Source: Micractinium sp. NFX-FRZ
Taxonomy: Eukaryota > Chlorophyta > Trebouxiophyceae > Chlorellales > Chlorellaceae
DNA length: 64,000 bases
Direction: 5' to 3'
Assembly: GCA_029339195.1 (NCBI GenBank)
Contig: JAPTJF010000025.1
Location: forward strand, 62,001-126,000
The notes beneath the pieces were generated by a model that saw only the letters and a list, made by a program, of their open reading frames with translations, was not told the DNA's origin and ran no database searches. Below, in pieces: positions 23,579-34,473 of this stretch (position 1 is the first letter of the stretch; every line of letters starts with the position of its first letter). The translations under genes and the position numbers were made by a program.

Positions 23579-24563
23579 GAGACCGGCGGGCGGCAAAGCG
23601 CTGAAGACGGCGCTTGTAGCGCCGTCAGCTACCACATGGGCCTATCACGGATTTGGCGAGATCGCCAGTTGACGGTATCCAGCAGCTGGCAGGCAGCACC
23701 CGGTACGCTCCAGCATGGCCGAGGCCTCAAGCTAATGTCAGTCCAGTCCCCAGCTTTATGTCCAAAGGTGCATTGTCCAAAGATGCATTACAATGCCGTG
23801 GCATCGGCTATGCAGAAGCTATGGGTGGACACAGAGGGAGCTGCAAAGCCGCAGCATAGGTGCCTTCGGACTGTCGTGCGCCCGGGTGGTGTGCTTTGCG
23901 TGCTAGCAGCGCTGCCAGTGGTGTGTAGTATGTTTGACAAGAGCAGTGGCATAGAGGAGGGCAGAGGGAGGCCGCGGCATGGTGCAGGAGAGGCAGCGCC
24001 AGCAGCTCACCATGTCGGTGATTGTGCTGTATGTCTACTGCAGTGCAGCTGCCACGCAGGCAAGCAGGCTGCTACAGGCCGCCTCCCCCCTCGCTCCGCC
24101 TGCGCTGCCTCGAGACCGCCGCACCCCTCCTGCCCCCTTGTCCCCATCTCATCTTCCTGAGGAACCATTCATCACGGACTCCCTCTCCCTCCCCTCTTCC
24201 ACTTTGCACCCGCCCTTGCCCCCCACCACTCACGCTTCACAATCAGGGCGCTGGCAGGCAGCCCGGTGCAGGTGTGGGTGCCAGCTTGCAAGTGCCATTG
24301 GTGGCTGAGGCTGGTCGTGACTTCTCCTGTCCGTTTGTGTGTGGCACCCATGTCATAGATAATGGGACCCACCCTTGGGGCAAGACAATTGTCAGGAGGG
24401 GGCATGCGAGATGTGAGCAGGATGTGAGGCACACAGGCGGCGGTCTCGCACTGCAGCTGCCAGATACCGTCCACCAGCGATACGGTAGTCTGTTCGAAGC
24501 GCCCATCACAGTTACACAGGTTGAACACGCCATCTCCAGACTCACCGAACGCAACGAAGCGCC
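23579..24563. promoter_or_regulatory. Bidirectional upstream region of the Cys-rich gene pair
   Basis: The 985 bases separate the ATGs of two divergent paralogues, so both 5' UTRs and promoters must lie here. No obvious TATA box was found. A long open minus-strand frame at about 24240-24560 is described under findings. Confidence 0.5.
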
Positions 24564-27500
24564 ATGCGCTGTTCTTGGCCCGCTGTGGCTGTCGCCACAA
24601 CCGCCAAAGCGCTGCTGCTGCTGCTATGCGCTCTGGTGGGCGCGGCTGCAGGCGCCCCGGGGGTGAGGCTGGGGGAAGGGTGGCCGTGAAGGGCGCGCCT
24701 GGCACCGCGCAACTTCCAAGACGGCCTGCCGCCGCCGCCCCGGCGCTGCACGCGTGTACCGGGGGTGTTGCCCTCCAGCGTGCACGCTTGACCGCCCTCT
24801 TTATTGCCTGCAGGTCACGAATGGGACGGTTGCTGCCGTATGCCATGCAAGCTGCCTGACCTGCAACAGGATCACGGGTGCCTGCAATTCCTGCCGCGCC
24901 AGGATGGGCCTGAACAAGACAACGGGGCAATGCGTGCCGGTGAGGGGGCCAGAGCGCAGCTGGCAGCACGTTGCAGGGATGGGGAGGCAGCATCCCATGA
25001 CGCGCAGCGGGTCTTCCACTCATGCTCCAGCGCTCACGGCACTGCGGGTGCCGCTGCTGCAACCGCCACTTTGGCCCCTCGCGCTTCCGACCCCCGCCTG
25101 CCTGTAGTAGACTCCCGTCCTCTGGCAGCGCATGGGCTGCATGCATGAGTCAACCACATGCCGCCTGCCCTTTGCAGTGCGCCGACAGAACATACTGCCT
25201 CGACTGCAACACCGACTACAAGAAGTGCGCCAGATGCGGCTTTGGAGGCTACATGTATCTAGCCCAGAACCAGACGTGCCAAAAGGTGAGGCCGCTCTGC
25301 CGCAGGCAGTGCAGTATTTGGGCAGGCGCGGTGCAGGCAGGGAGGCCACTCCACACAGGCCGGCACGCCTGCTGTGGCTGGCGTGCCAAGAGCGCTTTAG
25401 AGGTCTTCATTTCGGGGAGGGATCCATGGCTGTGTGAGTTTGGCGAGGCTGCACCCCCTGTCGGTCCGAGGGCGGCCGGCGGGTGAGGTGTGTTGGAGGG
25501 CCGCGATGGAAGGTCCATATGCCCTCGTGCACCGTGGCGGCACCAGAGTTGGTGCCGACGTCGTGCTGATGTAGGGCTGCCCCTCTGCCCCTTGCCCCCT
25601 TCCCCCCGTGCAGTGCACTGATTACTTCGGGCCATGTGCGTGCGGTAGTCGTGTGGGGAGGAGGTGCTGGTTTGTGTGGTGGGTGCTGGGTGGGGGTTGG
25701 TTGTCGCGCACCACCAGTAGGTCACCCAGTGGGTGGCACCCAACAGTTGCTGCCCAACGGGCAGCCTCACGTAACCACGGCAGTACGCTCCCTCAGCCCA
25801 TGCCCACGGTCAGCACTGTGAAGCCCTCCTCTTCCCACAACTCCCAAGTGGAGTAAAAGAAACAACTAACTCAAAATTCACTTTCTCACTGCGAGCACTG
25901 GCGCACTCCCTTCCTCTCACTGCTCCAGGCGACCCAGCGTACGGCTGCCAACCCGACGGCAACTGCGTGAGGTGCCTTGGTGAGGGCTGCAACCCCAGGG
26001 GCAGCCATGCATGCTCGCAGCCTGCCTCGGCACCCCCGGCTAAGCCCAGATCTGCCGTGCGCACGCCCCTCATCCTGTCTGGGTCGAAGCCAAGATCCTG
26101 GGCGCCTGTCCAGGGCAACGTACTCCTCACCCCCCGCCGCGCGCGACCCGCCACTTGGCTCACACGCCTGCCCCCCTGCCTCCTGCCCTCCACCGACCTG
26201 CCAAGCATCACCAACTGAACCTCAACCTGCCTCCCCCCTGCTCTTCCGCTCTACCTTGGTCCGCGTCCGTGTCCATATGCCTTCCATTCCTTCTAACCCG
26301 TTCTCGTGCTCCCCCATTAAAGAAACAGCTCGGTGCAACCCTTCCTGACGCAGACATTCGTGATTATGTGCGCATCAATGGGCGGTGCGAGAAGCCTCCA
26401 GCGGGATGCTTGGCAGCAGACACCCGGCCCGACGGCAGGTGTCGCCGTTGCGTGTAAGCGGGACGGTGCACGTGGTACACCTCCTCCCGTGACACACGTC
26501 CTGCCTGGCGCCGATCTCTTTGGCCACTGCTCCTTCGACTTGGTCCTGACCCCACCACTCCACCTCGTTCCACCCCGCTCAACACACGTGCCATGCAGCG
26601 TCGGCATGGTGAAGACTCCGAAGGGCACATGCAAGTTTTGCCCAGGTAGGGGTGCGGGGGGAAGCGCGGTCCTGCATGGCTGTGTGGCTATAAAACATCT
26701 TTTCGGGACGCTAAATCGCAGATTTGAGGGGGTGCATACTCCGCTTCGCTTTCCGGCTGGCCTGGGAAGCGCCTGCGCTTCCCAGGAGGCGCATGCGCTT
26801 CCCAGGAAGCTGTGGGAAGCACCTGCGCTTCCCGGGAAGACGGCCTGGAAAGCCGAGGGGTAAATTCCGACGGCTGTGTGGCTTGGGCTTCCGGGCTTCC
26901 AACTGGGCGGCATTGTTCCTGCTTTCCCAAGGACCCTGCCCAGCCACAGGCTGGCATGCGTCAACCAGGTGCATGTTATGTCAGCTGCAGCCACTGCAAT
27001 CCCATGCGTCGTCCCCTCCCCGTCCCCCCTCTTTCACCTCAACAGAGGGCTGTAGACAGTGCACCACGGCCGGCGTCTGCCTCGCATGCGCAGAAGGCTA
27101 CACACTGCGCGGTGGGAAGTGCGTGGCATGCAAGGATTGGAGGTGAGTACTGCTCCCATGCCTGTGCCCGCCGGGCTTCTCGGGCAGCATGAGACGAGCG
27201 CTGCCTGTCCAGGGGGGGCGTGCGCGTAGAGAGGCCCCGCCTGCGCGCGCTGCCACACACTGCTTGCCGCTGCCACACAAGTCTGGCGCACAGAGCCTCT
27301 TTTTGACACCAAGCATCCTCTCGGTGTTCCAGGGTCTATGCCGCACTCTGTTTGCGCAGATCAGACAGTTAACCCACAGAAGCAAAAGCAAAGCAAGCAG
27401 TGGGAGCATGCTGCGGTTAGTGCAATTGCAGCCACAGCCTGCGGAAGCACACTGGCACACGCTCCCCCTGAAAGATGCGAGCCCCCCAGGGTGCAGGTGC

Positions 27501-30374
27501 GCCAAATGCGACAAAAACCCGGCCGTATGCGAGCGCTGTTCCTTCGGCGGCCTGGCGCCCAATGGCACATGCGTCGACTGCTCTGAACTGGTGAGCCTCG
27601 CGGGTGTGAGGGGCGGGCGAGCTGGCATTGTGGGCGGGACACAGCATGCGAGCGCTCCATGTGCGTGTTGTGGTGAGCCTGCATGGGCTGTTCTGGGAGC
27701 GACATGCTCATTTCATGTGGCGTGCAACCCCTCGTCACCTGCTGCTGCCGCCGCTTAAAGTGGTGATGCCTCAGTAAAGACAGAGGCCGCCGGGGTGGCA
27801 GATCTTTGCACTGCCTGTCTTGTTGCTGCCCGCGCCCTCCAGTGTTCCTGCATACACATACCCACTCACCCCCACCCTCACCCCCACCCCCACGCCATCC
27901 CAGCCACGGAACCCCTCCCCTGCTGCTCTGTCCCTGCAGTACTGCAATGACTGCACGCGCGACTTCAAAGTGTGCACAAGCTGCAGTTCCGACTACACAG
28001 GGCGTATCCTTCGTGCTCCCAGCAAGGGCAAATGCATCACCTGCCAGCCCGGCTGCAACGTGTGCAACGGCCCTCAGATCTACGACTGCACCAGCTTGAA
28101 CGGAGGCTACGCACCGGTTCCCTGCAACGAGCAGGGAGTGTGCAACTCGTGGTGAGAGTGACGCAGGCTTGGCGTGCACAAGTGGGCACAGAACCGTTCA
28201 ACGGCAGCTCTCTGTCGCTTCATGGGCCCCATAGAGTGCTCGACCAACAATGCTGATGCACAACAAGACGTGCACCCCACCCGACTGTTCCTGCTATGCA
28301 CTGCCGCACCCTCGTCAATGTGCCCTTGCCTGCCTGCCTCAGCCACCTGCAGCGACGCGGGGTGGGGCCGCACGGGCACGCAATGCAAGAAATGGTAAGC
28401 AGGCAGCACCGACGTTCACAGTCATGGTCTGTACGCTGGGAACATTGAGGGGGTAAGGGGACGAGCACTCCTGCATGGGCACTGCATAACTGCGCACCAC
28501 GGACGGCCACAGTGAGTCGCCCCCCTACCTTCACCCCTGCCGGTATGGCATGCCTTCTTGCACCTCCCCCGGCCCACTGGCCTCACTGTTAGGGCCACCT
28601 CTGCTACCCCCCTTCCTCCCACATATGAAACACCTGTCCACATTCCTCCGCATGTGCCTGGCGCACAGCGGCAGGCGCACCCCTCCTATGTAGGCCTTCA
28701 TGAGAGGCTCTCGCTGACCCTTCCCTCACCGTCCTGAATGCACACCAGTACACGGACAGCTGTCCACCCCACCGCCGCATCGGCTTCTGTGCACAATGCG
28801 GAAGGCAGCACACCCTCTGTTGCGCCCGCCCCCCTCCCTGCAGCACGGCCGAGAACTGCCTTGACTGCCCGGGTGACCCCTCCCGCTGCACCAAGTGCGC
28901 CTCTGTCAGATTGGATGGCAGCAGGGGCATTGCAGGCTTCTACCCAGCTGCCAACGGCACCAAATGCGTCCCGGTGCGTGGTCCGTGCCAGCCAGCGGCA
29001 CCCAGCGGTACCCACCAGTCCTCACGCCCTGGCAGCTGCCGCGGCTGTGGCCAATGCTTATGCTTCTGACCTGTCGCATGCACGGCACCCGCTGTGTGGA
29101 CGCTGTTGCCCTCTCATGCACACGTGCATGGCAAGAAGTGTGCACTTCTCATGCCTGCATGCTGCGCCTCATGCTGTGCCCCTTCGTCTCCTTGCAGTGC
29201 AAGGAGCCCAACTGCTCGCAGTGTGGCCAGGACGGCGTCAACAGCCCATGCACTGAGTGGTGCGGCGGCATGTGGTGTCCTTGGGTTGGGCGGTGGGAAG
29301 CGCAGGAGCACATGCCTTGTGCCCATGCAGCCGGCCAGCCAAGCAATCAATCTGGCACGGGCACTATCTGTGAAAGCCGGTGGAGACAGCAGGAATCTTG
29401 GGATTGGGATTTGGTTGCAGTGTGCATGGCGAGACGGGGCTGCATGCACGCACTAACCTCCCTGACCGGTTCGGGTACCCCGCCCATGTTTCCCGCAGCA
29501 CTGAGGGCTACGCTCTGAGGAACGGCAAGTGGTGAGCATTAGGGGCTGTGGTGGGTAGGCTTGTTGCATGCCGCCATGGCTAGGGCTAGGGGCGATCCGG
29601 CCCAGACCTACCTGCTTGGCACCGCCTGGGCCAGCATGGCGCCAGTGGATGGGGTGCCATCAACGCAGCACGCCACGTCAGCAGCATCCCGCTCCAACCC
29701 CATGGGCGCCGCGGCCCTGCTGTACTCCCACCCCTGCTGTGCTTCTGCCGTTGGTACCCCAATCGCGCTCCCTGCTTGCTCCTGCACGCCAGACGGCGCA
29801 CCACGCACTGCTTCGCTTTCCTCCCTGCCCGCAGCATGAAATGCGCGATCAAGTATTGCAGGAAATGCGGCAGCGACCTGCGCGCCTGCGAGGTGCGTGT
29901 GTGGGGATGGGGCGGGTGAGCCTGTGGGATACGTTTCCATAGTGGGGGCGTGTGCGCATGGTAGTGTGTGCACTGGCAGCATGCAACTGTTTGGCGGCCT
30001 CACTGCCTGGTTGCAGCTGCTTCCCCAACCCTGCACATGGTTCTGTGCACCGCAAGCGGCGACGTGCTCAGAGGTGCCGCTCGCTTCCCCTGCCTGTCTG
30101 GCCCACCCCGTGCAATGCATGGCGCCCCACTCCTGGCCCTTGCCTCTTGTGTTCCCTTCTCGTGGCGGCGACAGCGCATTGCAAGTCAATTCGGAAATGC
30201 GCACCCACGGGCGCCACCCATCACTCATTCAGGCATGTCTTCTCCGTCTGTCCCCCTCTTGCCCATGTCCAGGACTGTGGCGGCAGGGACTGCACGGTTA
30301 ATGCATTCCTACAGTACGACCCCCGAACCCGAACCTGTGTCTCCTGGATAAACAACAAGGGCGAGCTCGCGTGA
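24564..30374 (+). CDS. Secreted cysteine-rich repeat protein, copy B
   Basis: Sixteen exons: 24564-24662, 24814-24939, 25178-25285, 25614-25635, 25929-25979, 26354-26453, 26599-26645, 27046-27142, 27497-27590, 27940-28151, 28353-28394, 28844-28973, 29198-29274, 29499-29531, 29835-29892, 30273-30374 (465 aa, TGA). MRCSWPAVAVATTAKA followed by LLLLLCALVG is a clear signal peptide. The body carries CxxC units matching copy A one for one: CLTCNRITGACNSC, CLDCNTDYKKCARC, CAKCDKNPAVCERC, and C-terminal DPRTRTCV. No transmembrane segment is seen, so a secreted or wall protein is inferred. Ten of the 16 exons equal the copy A exon length exactly; the rest differ by multiples of three. The exon 13 donor could be 29271 or 29274. 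Several introns hold repeats, including a perfect palindrome at 26761. Confidence 0.87.
26761..26786. repeat. Perfect palindrome in intron 7 of Cys-rich copy B
   Basis: Twelve-base arms (CCTGGGAAGCGC and its complement) sit around a two-base spacer. Related GGGAAG...CTTCCC arms follow up to 26840, so the region could fold into several alternative hairpins. Confidence 0.85.
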
Positions 30375-32114
30375 GTATGACGGGGCAAGGGGCGGGCGGG
30401 ACATATGATTAGCATGCTGTGTGTGGGGTGTGGGGGTTGGGGTTGCGTTGATTGATTGATCGACTTCTGGCCACGGTTCCCCACTAACTGGCGGCTGCTC
30501 AACAATGACACGCTGCTGCCTCTTGTGCTCCTCGTGTTGATGTGTGCAGCTGCTGACGTGCGCAGCGGGGGCACATGTGTCAGCTGGCACGACATGCAAC
30601 AGCCGGAACTCTAGCTCCAAGCTGATAATCGAACTGCATGTTTGTATCAAGCTGCAATACCCCTTAAGGCAGCTTCTGCCACAACCACGACACGCTCAGC
30701 ATGAGCCTGGCCAGCCAGCATACGGTTAGTCAGCTGCCAGCTCTTCTGCTCAGCTGCTTGTGAACAGCATACTATTCTGACCAGCTAAGACCAGCTGCAC
30801 CGTGTGACTTGTTTGTTTGAACAAAGCCTGGCACCGGTCCCACTTGGCTGTGCACCACATCTTTGCCTCAAGCCCCTCTCTGCTGCATTGCACATACAAA
30901 CCACCTGCTGTGACAGCCCTCGCTTAGCCCCTCGCTGCATTCGTGACGCGCCCCCTGTAGTGATACCTCAGGGCAGCGGCCAGGCGGGCCCATGCCCGGC
31001 GTTTTGCGACCCCCAGCTGCATTGCCTGCCCATCTCCCTGTACAGCTGCCCTGATCTCGTCCTGCGGTGCTCGTGCGCTAGCATGTGATGGAAGCGGAGG
31101 AAACCACAGGAAGACGCACCGGGACAGGCCAGCTGATGTGGCGGGGCAAAAGAAGGCCACAACTGGCCCCTACAGCCAGCGGGGCTGCCAGCTGCCACCG
31201 AGTTTGACCGCCCCCCGAGCCGCCCTGTACAACATTGTGCACCGGCAGCGGGAAGAGCTGGGACAGGTACAGCATAGCATGTATATCATGCACTGCGTGT
31301 GGGGCGCAGCAGGCACAGCACCCCTGGGAGGCTGCTATGGCAGCTGCAGGAGCAGGTGGCAGCCGTCCCGGCAGCCGCCGAGCAGCCGCCGGCGGTGCAG
31401 GCGGCTGAGCTGGCGGGGATGCGGCAGCGGCTGGCGGCGGCGCAGGGTGTGGCCGGGGGGCCAGCGCGCAACAGATCGAGCAGCACACCAATCAGCACAG
31501 CTCATACCAGCGCAGCTGGCTCACGGCAAGGGGCGACCTTCGGCGCCCCAGGTGTGTTTCCCGCTCAGATCGCCGCCTCTCCATGCCGTTGGCGGCACCC
31601 AGCAGCCTGCATGCTGCGTTCCTTATGGGGTGAGCTAGTGTACCTATGAGCGTATGGGAGAGCATGCAGCACAGAAGCAGCTGCATTCGCGAGGTTGTCA
31701 TGCTCCCGCCGTGCCAGCCAGCACACCCTACTGCCCAAACTGCAGCAGCGTCGGGGCAGCGGCGGCTTGCTTGCTTCTGCACCCCTGCATGCCTGCCTGC
31801 TCTCTGCTGGACTGCCAATGGGTTACATGCGTGCAGCACAGTTGGAGAGCGCAGTTCATCGACAGCCAGAAATCACGGGCAGAGGAGGAGAGGAGATGGG
31901 GTAAAATGTGATTGCAAGCCGTCCATTGCATGGCCTGAGCTCACAACCATGCAGCAGGGTGGCGTGTACTGTGTACAAACCCCGCTTGAGCATACAAGAG
32001 GCAGGCAAGCGCCAAGCACAACGCTGTGCCGGCTTGGTGCGGCCTGGCCGGGGCGCGAACACACGGCCTGCCAGCCGTGCCGGCCCAGCTGCCAGCGGCG
32101 TTTGCCACAGTCAG
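30375..32114. other. Region without a firm gene; weak exon candidates
   Basis: Two weak candidates occur. On +, 31138-31266 and 31350-31554 join in phase 0 and give a charged segment (LYNIVHRQREELGQ) followed by Ala/Gln-rich helix. On -, 30977-31063 is bounded by GCACCGCAG and AG|GTATCA and encodes DEIRAAVQGDGQAMQLG. They overlap no known domain and cannot be connected to a start or stop. At most one is likely to be real. Confidence 0.3.
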
Positions 32115-32899
32115 TCACGCACCGTCGAACTTGGCGAGCGCCAGCTGTTGCCGCAGGCCTCCGAGCCTCTGTCGCATGCGGCAGTGCAGGTCTGACTTGG
32201 AAGCTTTGACGTGGTACTGCCAGTAGGCCTGCAGCGTGAGGAAAGGGCATGACAGGTCAGCCATGGATCATGATCAACCAGCAGGCCGGTACGCATGGGG
32301 TGTACTTGGCAGCGCAGCTCACACAGACATGCAGCAGCCAGGCGGGTACTCCGATCACGCTCTGGGCTGAGTGCCCTGCATCTGCGATGCCAAACCGCTC
32401 CTGCCCGCGTGGGACCCAGCATCGCCCGCCCCCGCCCTTCTGTGCCGCCACTTGCCTCAAACAAGCGCGCCGCCTCCTCCACCTGCTCCTCGGCTGCCGG
32501 CTCGGTGGCTGTGAACTGCACAATGAGTGGCCCTGCCTGCAGCTGCTCCGGCAGTCCTTGCTGGTGGACCTCGTGCCCAGCATTGCCTGCCGCCGCTGAA
32601 GCGGCGCTAGCTCCCACTGGTGCCGCCGCCGCCACTGCGACCTCCACGCCTCGTGGCAGCAGCCCTGGGCCCTGCGCCCGCGCCCTCGCGCCGCTGCTGG
32701 TGGCCTCTACAAAGGCCGCCAGCAGCATATTGGCAAGTGCGCTGCTGCCATTCACTGCCGACGGCTGTCCACAGTGAATGGTGACCCGCAGCGCCCCCTG
32801 ATTGCGGTCTCTCTGTAGCGTGCTCAGGGGCGGCTGATCATTGCCTGCAGCTTGGGCCAGCCGGGAGGCCGCCAAGGCGCCCAGCCAGTTTGTGCACAT
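32115..32899 (-). CDS. ARPC2: Arp2/3 complex 34 kDa subunit (ARPC2), C-terminal half
   Basis: Minus-strand exons 32456-32899 and 32115-32228 join through a GC donor (GAG|GCAAGT). The C-terminus LFEAYWQYHVKASKSDLHCR followed by MRQRLGGLRQQLALAKF matches the conserved ARPC2 end (a YHVK/YHIK helix, then xHxRMR). The preceding block ALRVTIHCGQ ... MLLAAFVEA fits the middle of ARPC2. The subunit binds the mother actin filament in Arp2/3-driven branching. From the in-frame ATG at 32899 the ORF is 185 aa; full ARPC2 is about 300. An acceptor at 32845 suggests the exon really starts at 32844, with upstream coding exons. I could not find the N-terminal half between 32900 and 34400. Confidence 0.7.
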
Positions 32900-34473
32900 T
32901 GCGCGCCCAGAGCTGCACTTCCGGCTGTGCCCACCCGCAGGTTAGAGGCTCTATGAAATTAATGCCCAGCGCTATGTCGCAGACGCTGATGCCAAGGGGC
33001 AGCAGGCAGCATTGGGCACCAGGTCAGGCAGCATGACTTGCACCGCGCAGCGGCCTTGGGCACAAAGCTCAGCACGCCGTTGCAGCATCCTTCAGCAAGG
33101 CACGCTTGACTTGCGGGATTGGCCTGGCATGCACACGCAACTGACAGGGACAGCAAGCGACATCATGCTCTGCCTTTCAACAACCCCACTTCGTGCGCGT
33201 GAGCGCTTGGGGCAGGGCAGGAAGGCGCAAGAGCGGCAACCGTGCACTTTGGGGCGCCTGCCTTCCTGCCGATATCCTCCAACATTGGCTGCAACCTACC
33301 AGCAGAACATGCAAGCTTCACACGCAATTCTCGCATCAAAGCCCTGTGTATGAGTGCACAGCGAGTGGAAGATACTGCAGGGGTCTCTCCCGACACATGG
33401 GGGCGTTCATGCGAAATTGAAGGGAGACGGGCAGCTTAGCTGATTACATGCCCTTCTGGTGAACGCAAAAACGGCGTAGAGGAGCCAGTGCTGGTCAGCA
33501 ACAGGGAGCATCCAGACATTGTGGCACCTTGAGGCCAAAAGCGGTGTGGGGTGCCGCTCGCAGCTTCACGCCGCCCTGCGCCTCCCCCACGGCCGCCCGA
33601 GTTGCGGGCACCCTACTCGGCGGTTGGCGCATTGCTGGCTTGATTCAACTCATCTACTAAGCATACTACTCGCTGCTTGCTGCTTGCACAAGCTCTGCGC
33701 CGGCTCAATTTGAAGCAGCAAGAGGTGTGCCCGCTTGCAGCGGCCATTGCATGATCGCATGGAGTGTGTGTTTGCAACCCAGCAGAGTAATGGTGAGCTC
33801 ACAACATGTGCTGGCACCGCCAGCACTTTCATCGCACGTGGGGAGCAGCATCATGCCACGCACAGCATCCGCCCCCTGGAAGCTCTCAGAGTGCAGGGAT
33901 CGGCTGTATGGCGTTTGGTGGAGCTGCACCATTGCAGAGGCGTGCCCAGAAGAGCTCGACAGGTGCGCAGGGTGCGCAGCCCCCTTCTCCAGCAGCCCCT
34001 CAACGAATTTAGGGAGCTCAGGGCTATTGGTGGGTTGTACGTTTTTGGCGCCCTGCCCCTCGCTCAAGTGCAGTGCGCCGGCCGGACCGGCAAAGACCTA
34101 GGCGAGGGCACAGGCGCTGGGGTTGTGGCTCACAGACCTGTTGGTATTGCACGGATGCGCTGGGAGGCAGCTTGGCGCAGGGGGTGGGCTCTAGAGAGGG
34201 GTGGTCCCCAATACCCTCGCTGCCCACCTGGCCTGCACTCTGCGCCCGCAGGCCCACAGGCAACACACGCTGGAAACTGCAGTGCTTTCCGGCAGCGGCG
34301 GCTGGCATGAGCCGGAGCAGCTGGCAGTCTTGCAGCCGCTGTCGCCCCGCCCCGCCCCCGCCGACCTTCGCACCCATCACCGCGGCCGCGGAGCCACGTC
34401 GCCCCGCTCACCGCTGCCGCCCACCATCCCCGAGCAGCAGGAGCTAGGGGCTGCAGGCGGCGCCAGCCCGGGC
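32900..34473. other. Unresolved region between ARPC2 and the RRM gene
   Basis: It should hold the missing ARPC2 5' exons (-) and the RRM gene promoter (+). Open frames exist on both strands (a 191-codon + frame at 33735-34310), but none shows a family match or convincing splice junctions. Confidence 0.4.

Noticed and set aside
26687..26697. TATA-like GCTATAAAACA
   Set aside because: It lies inside an intron of Cys-rich copy B with in-phase exons on both sides, so a promoter role is unsupported.
33735..34310. 191-codon plus-strand frame
   Set aside because: No ATG-initiated link to the RRM gene, no domain, and it covers the region expected to contain ARPC2 5' exons and a promoter.
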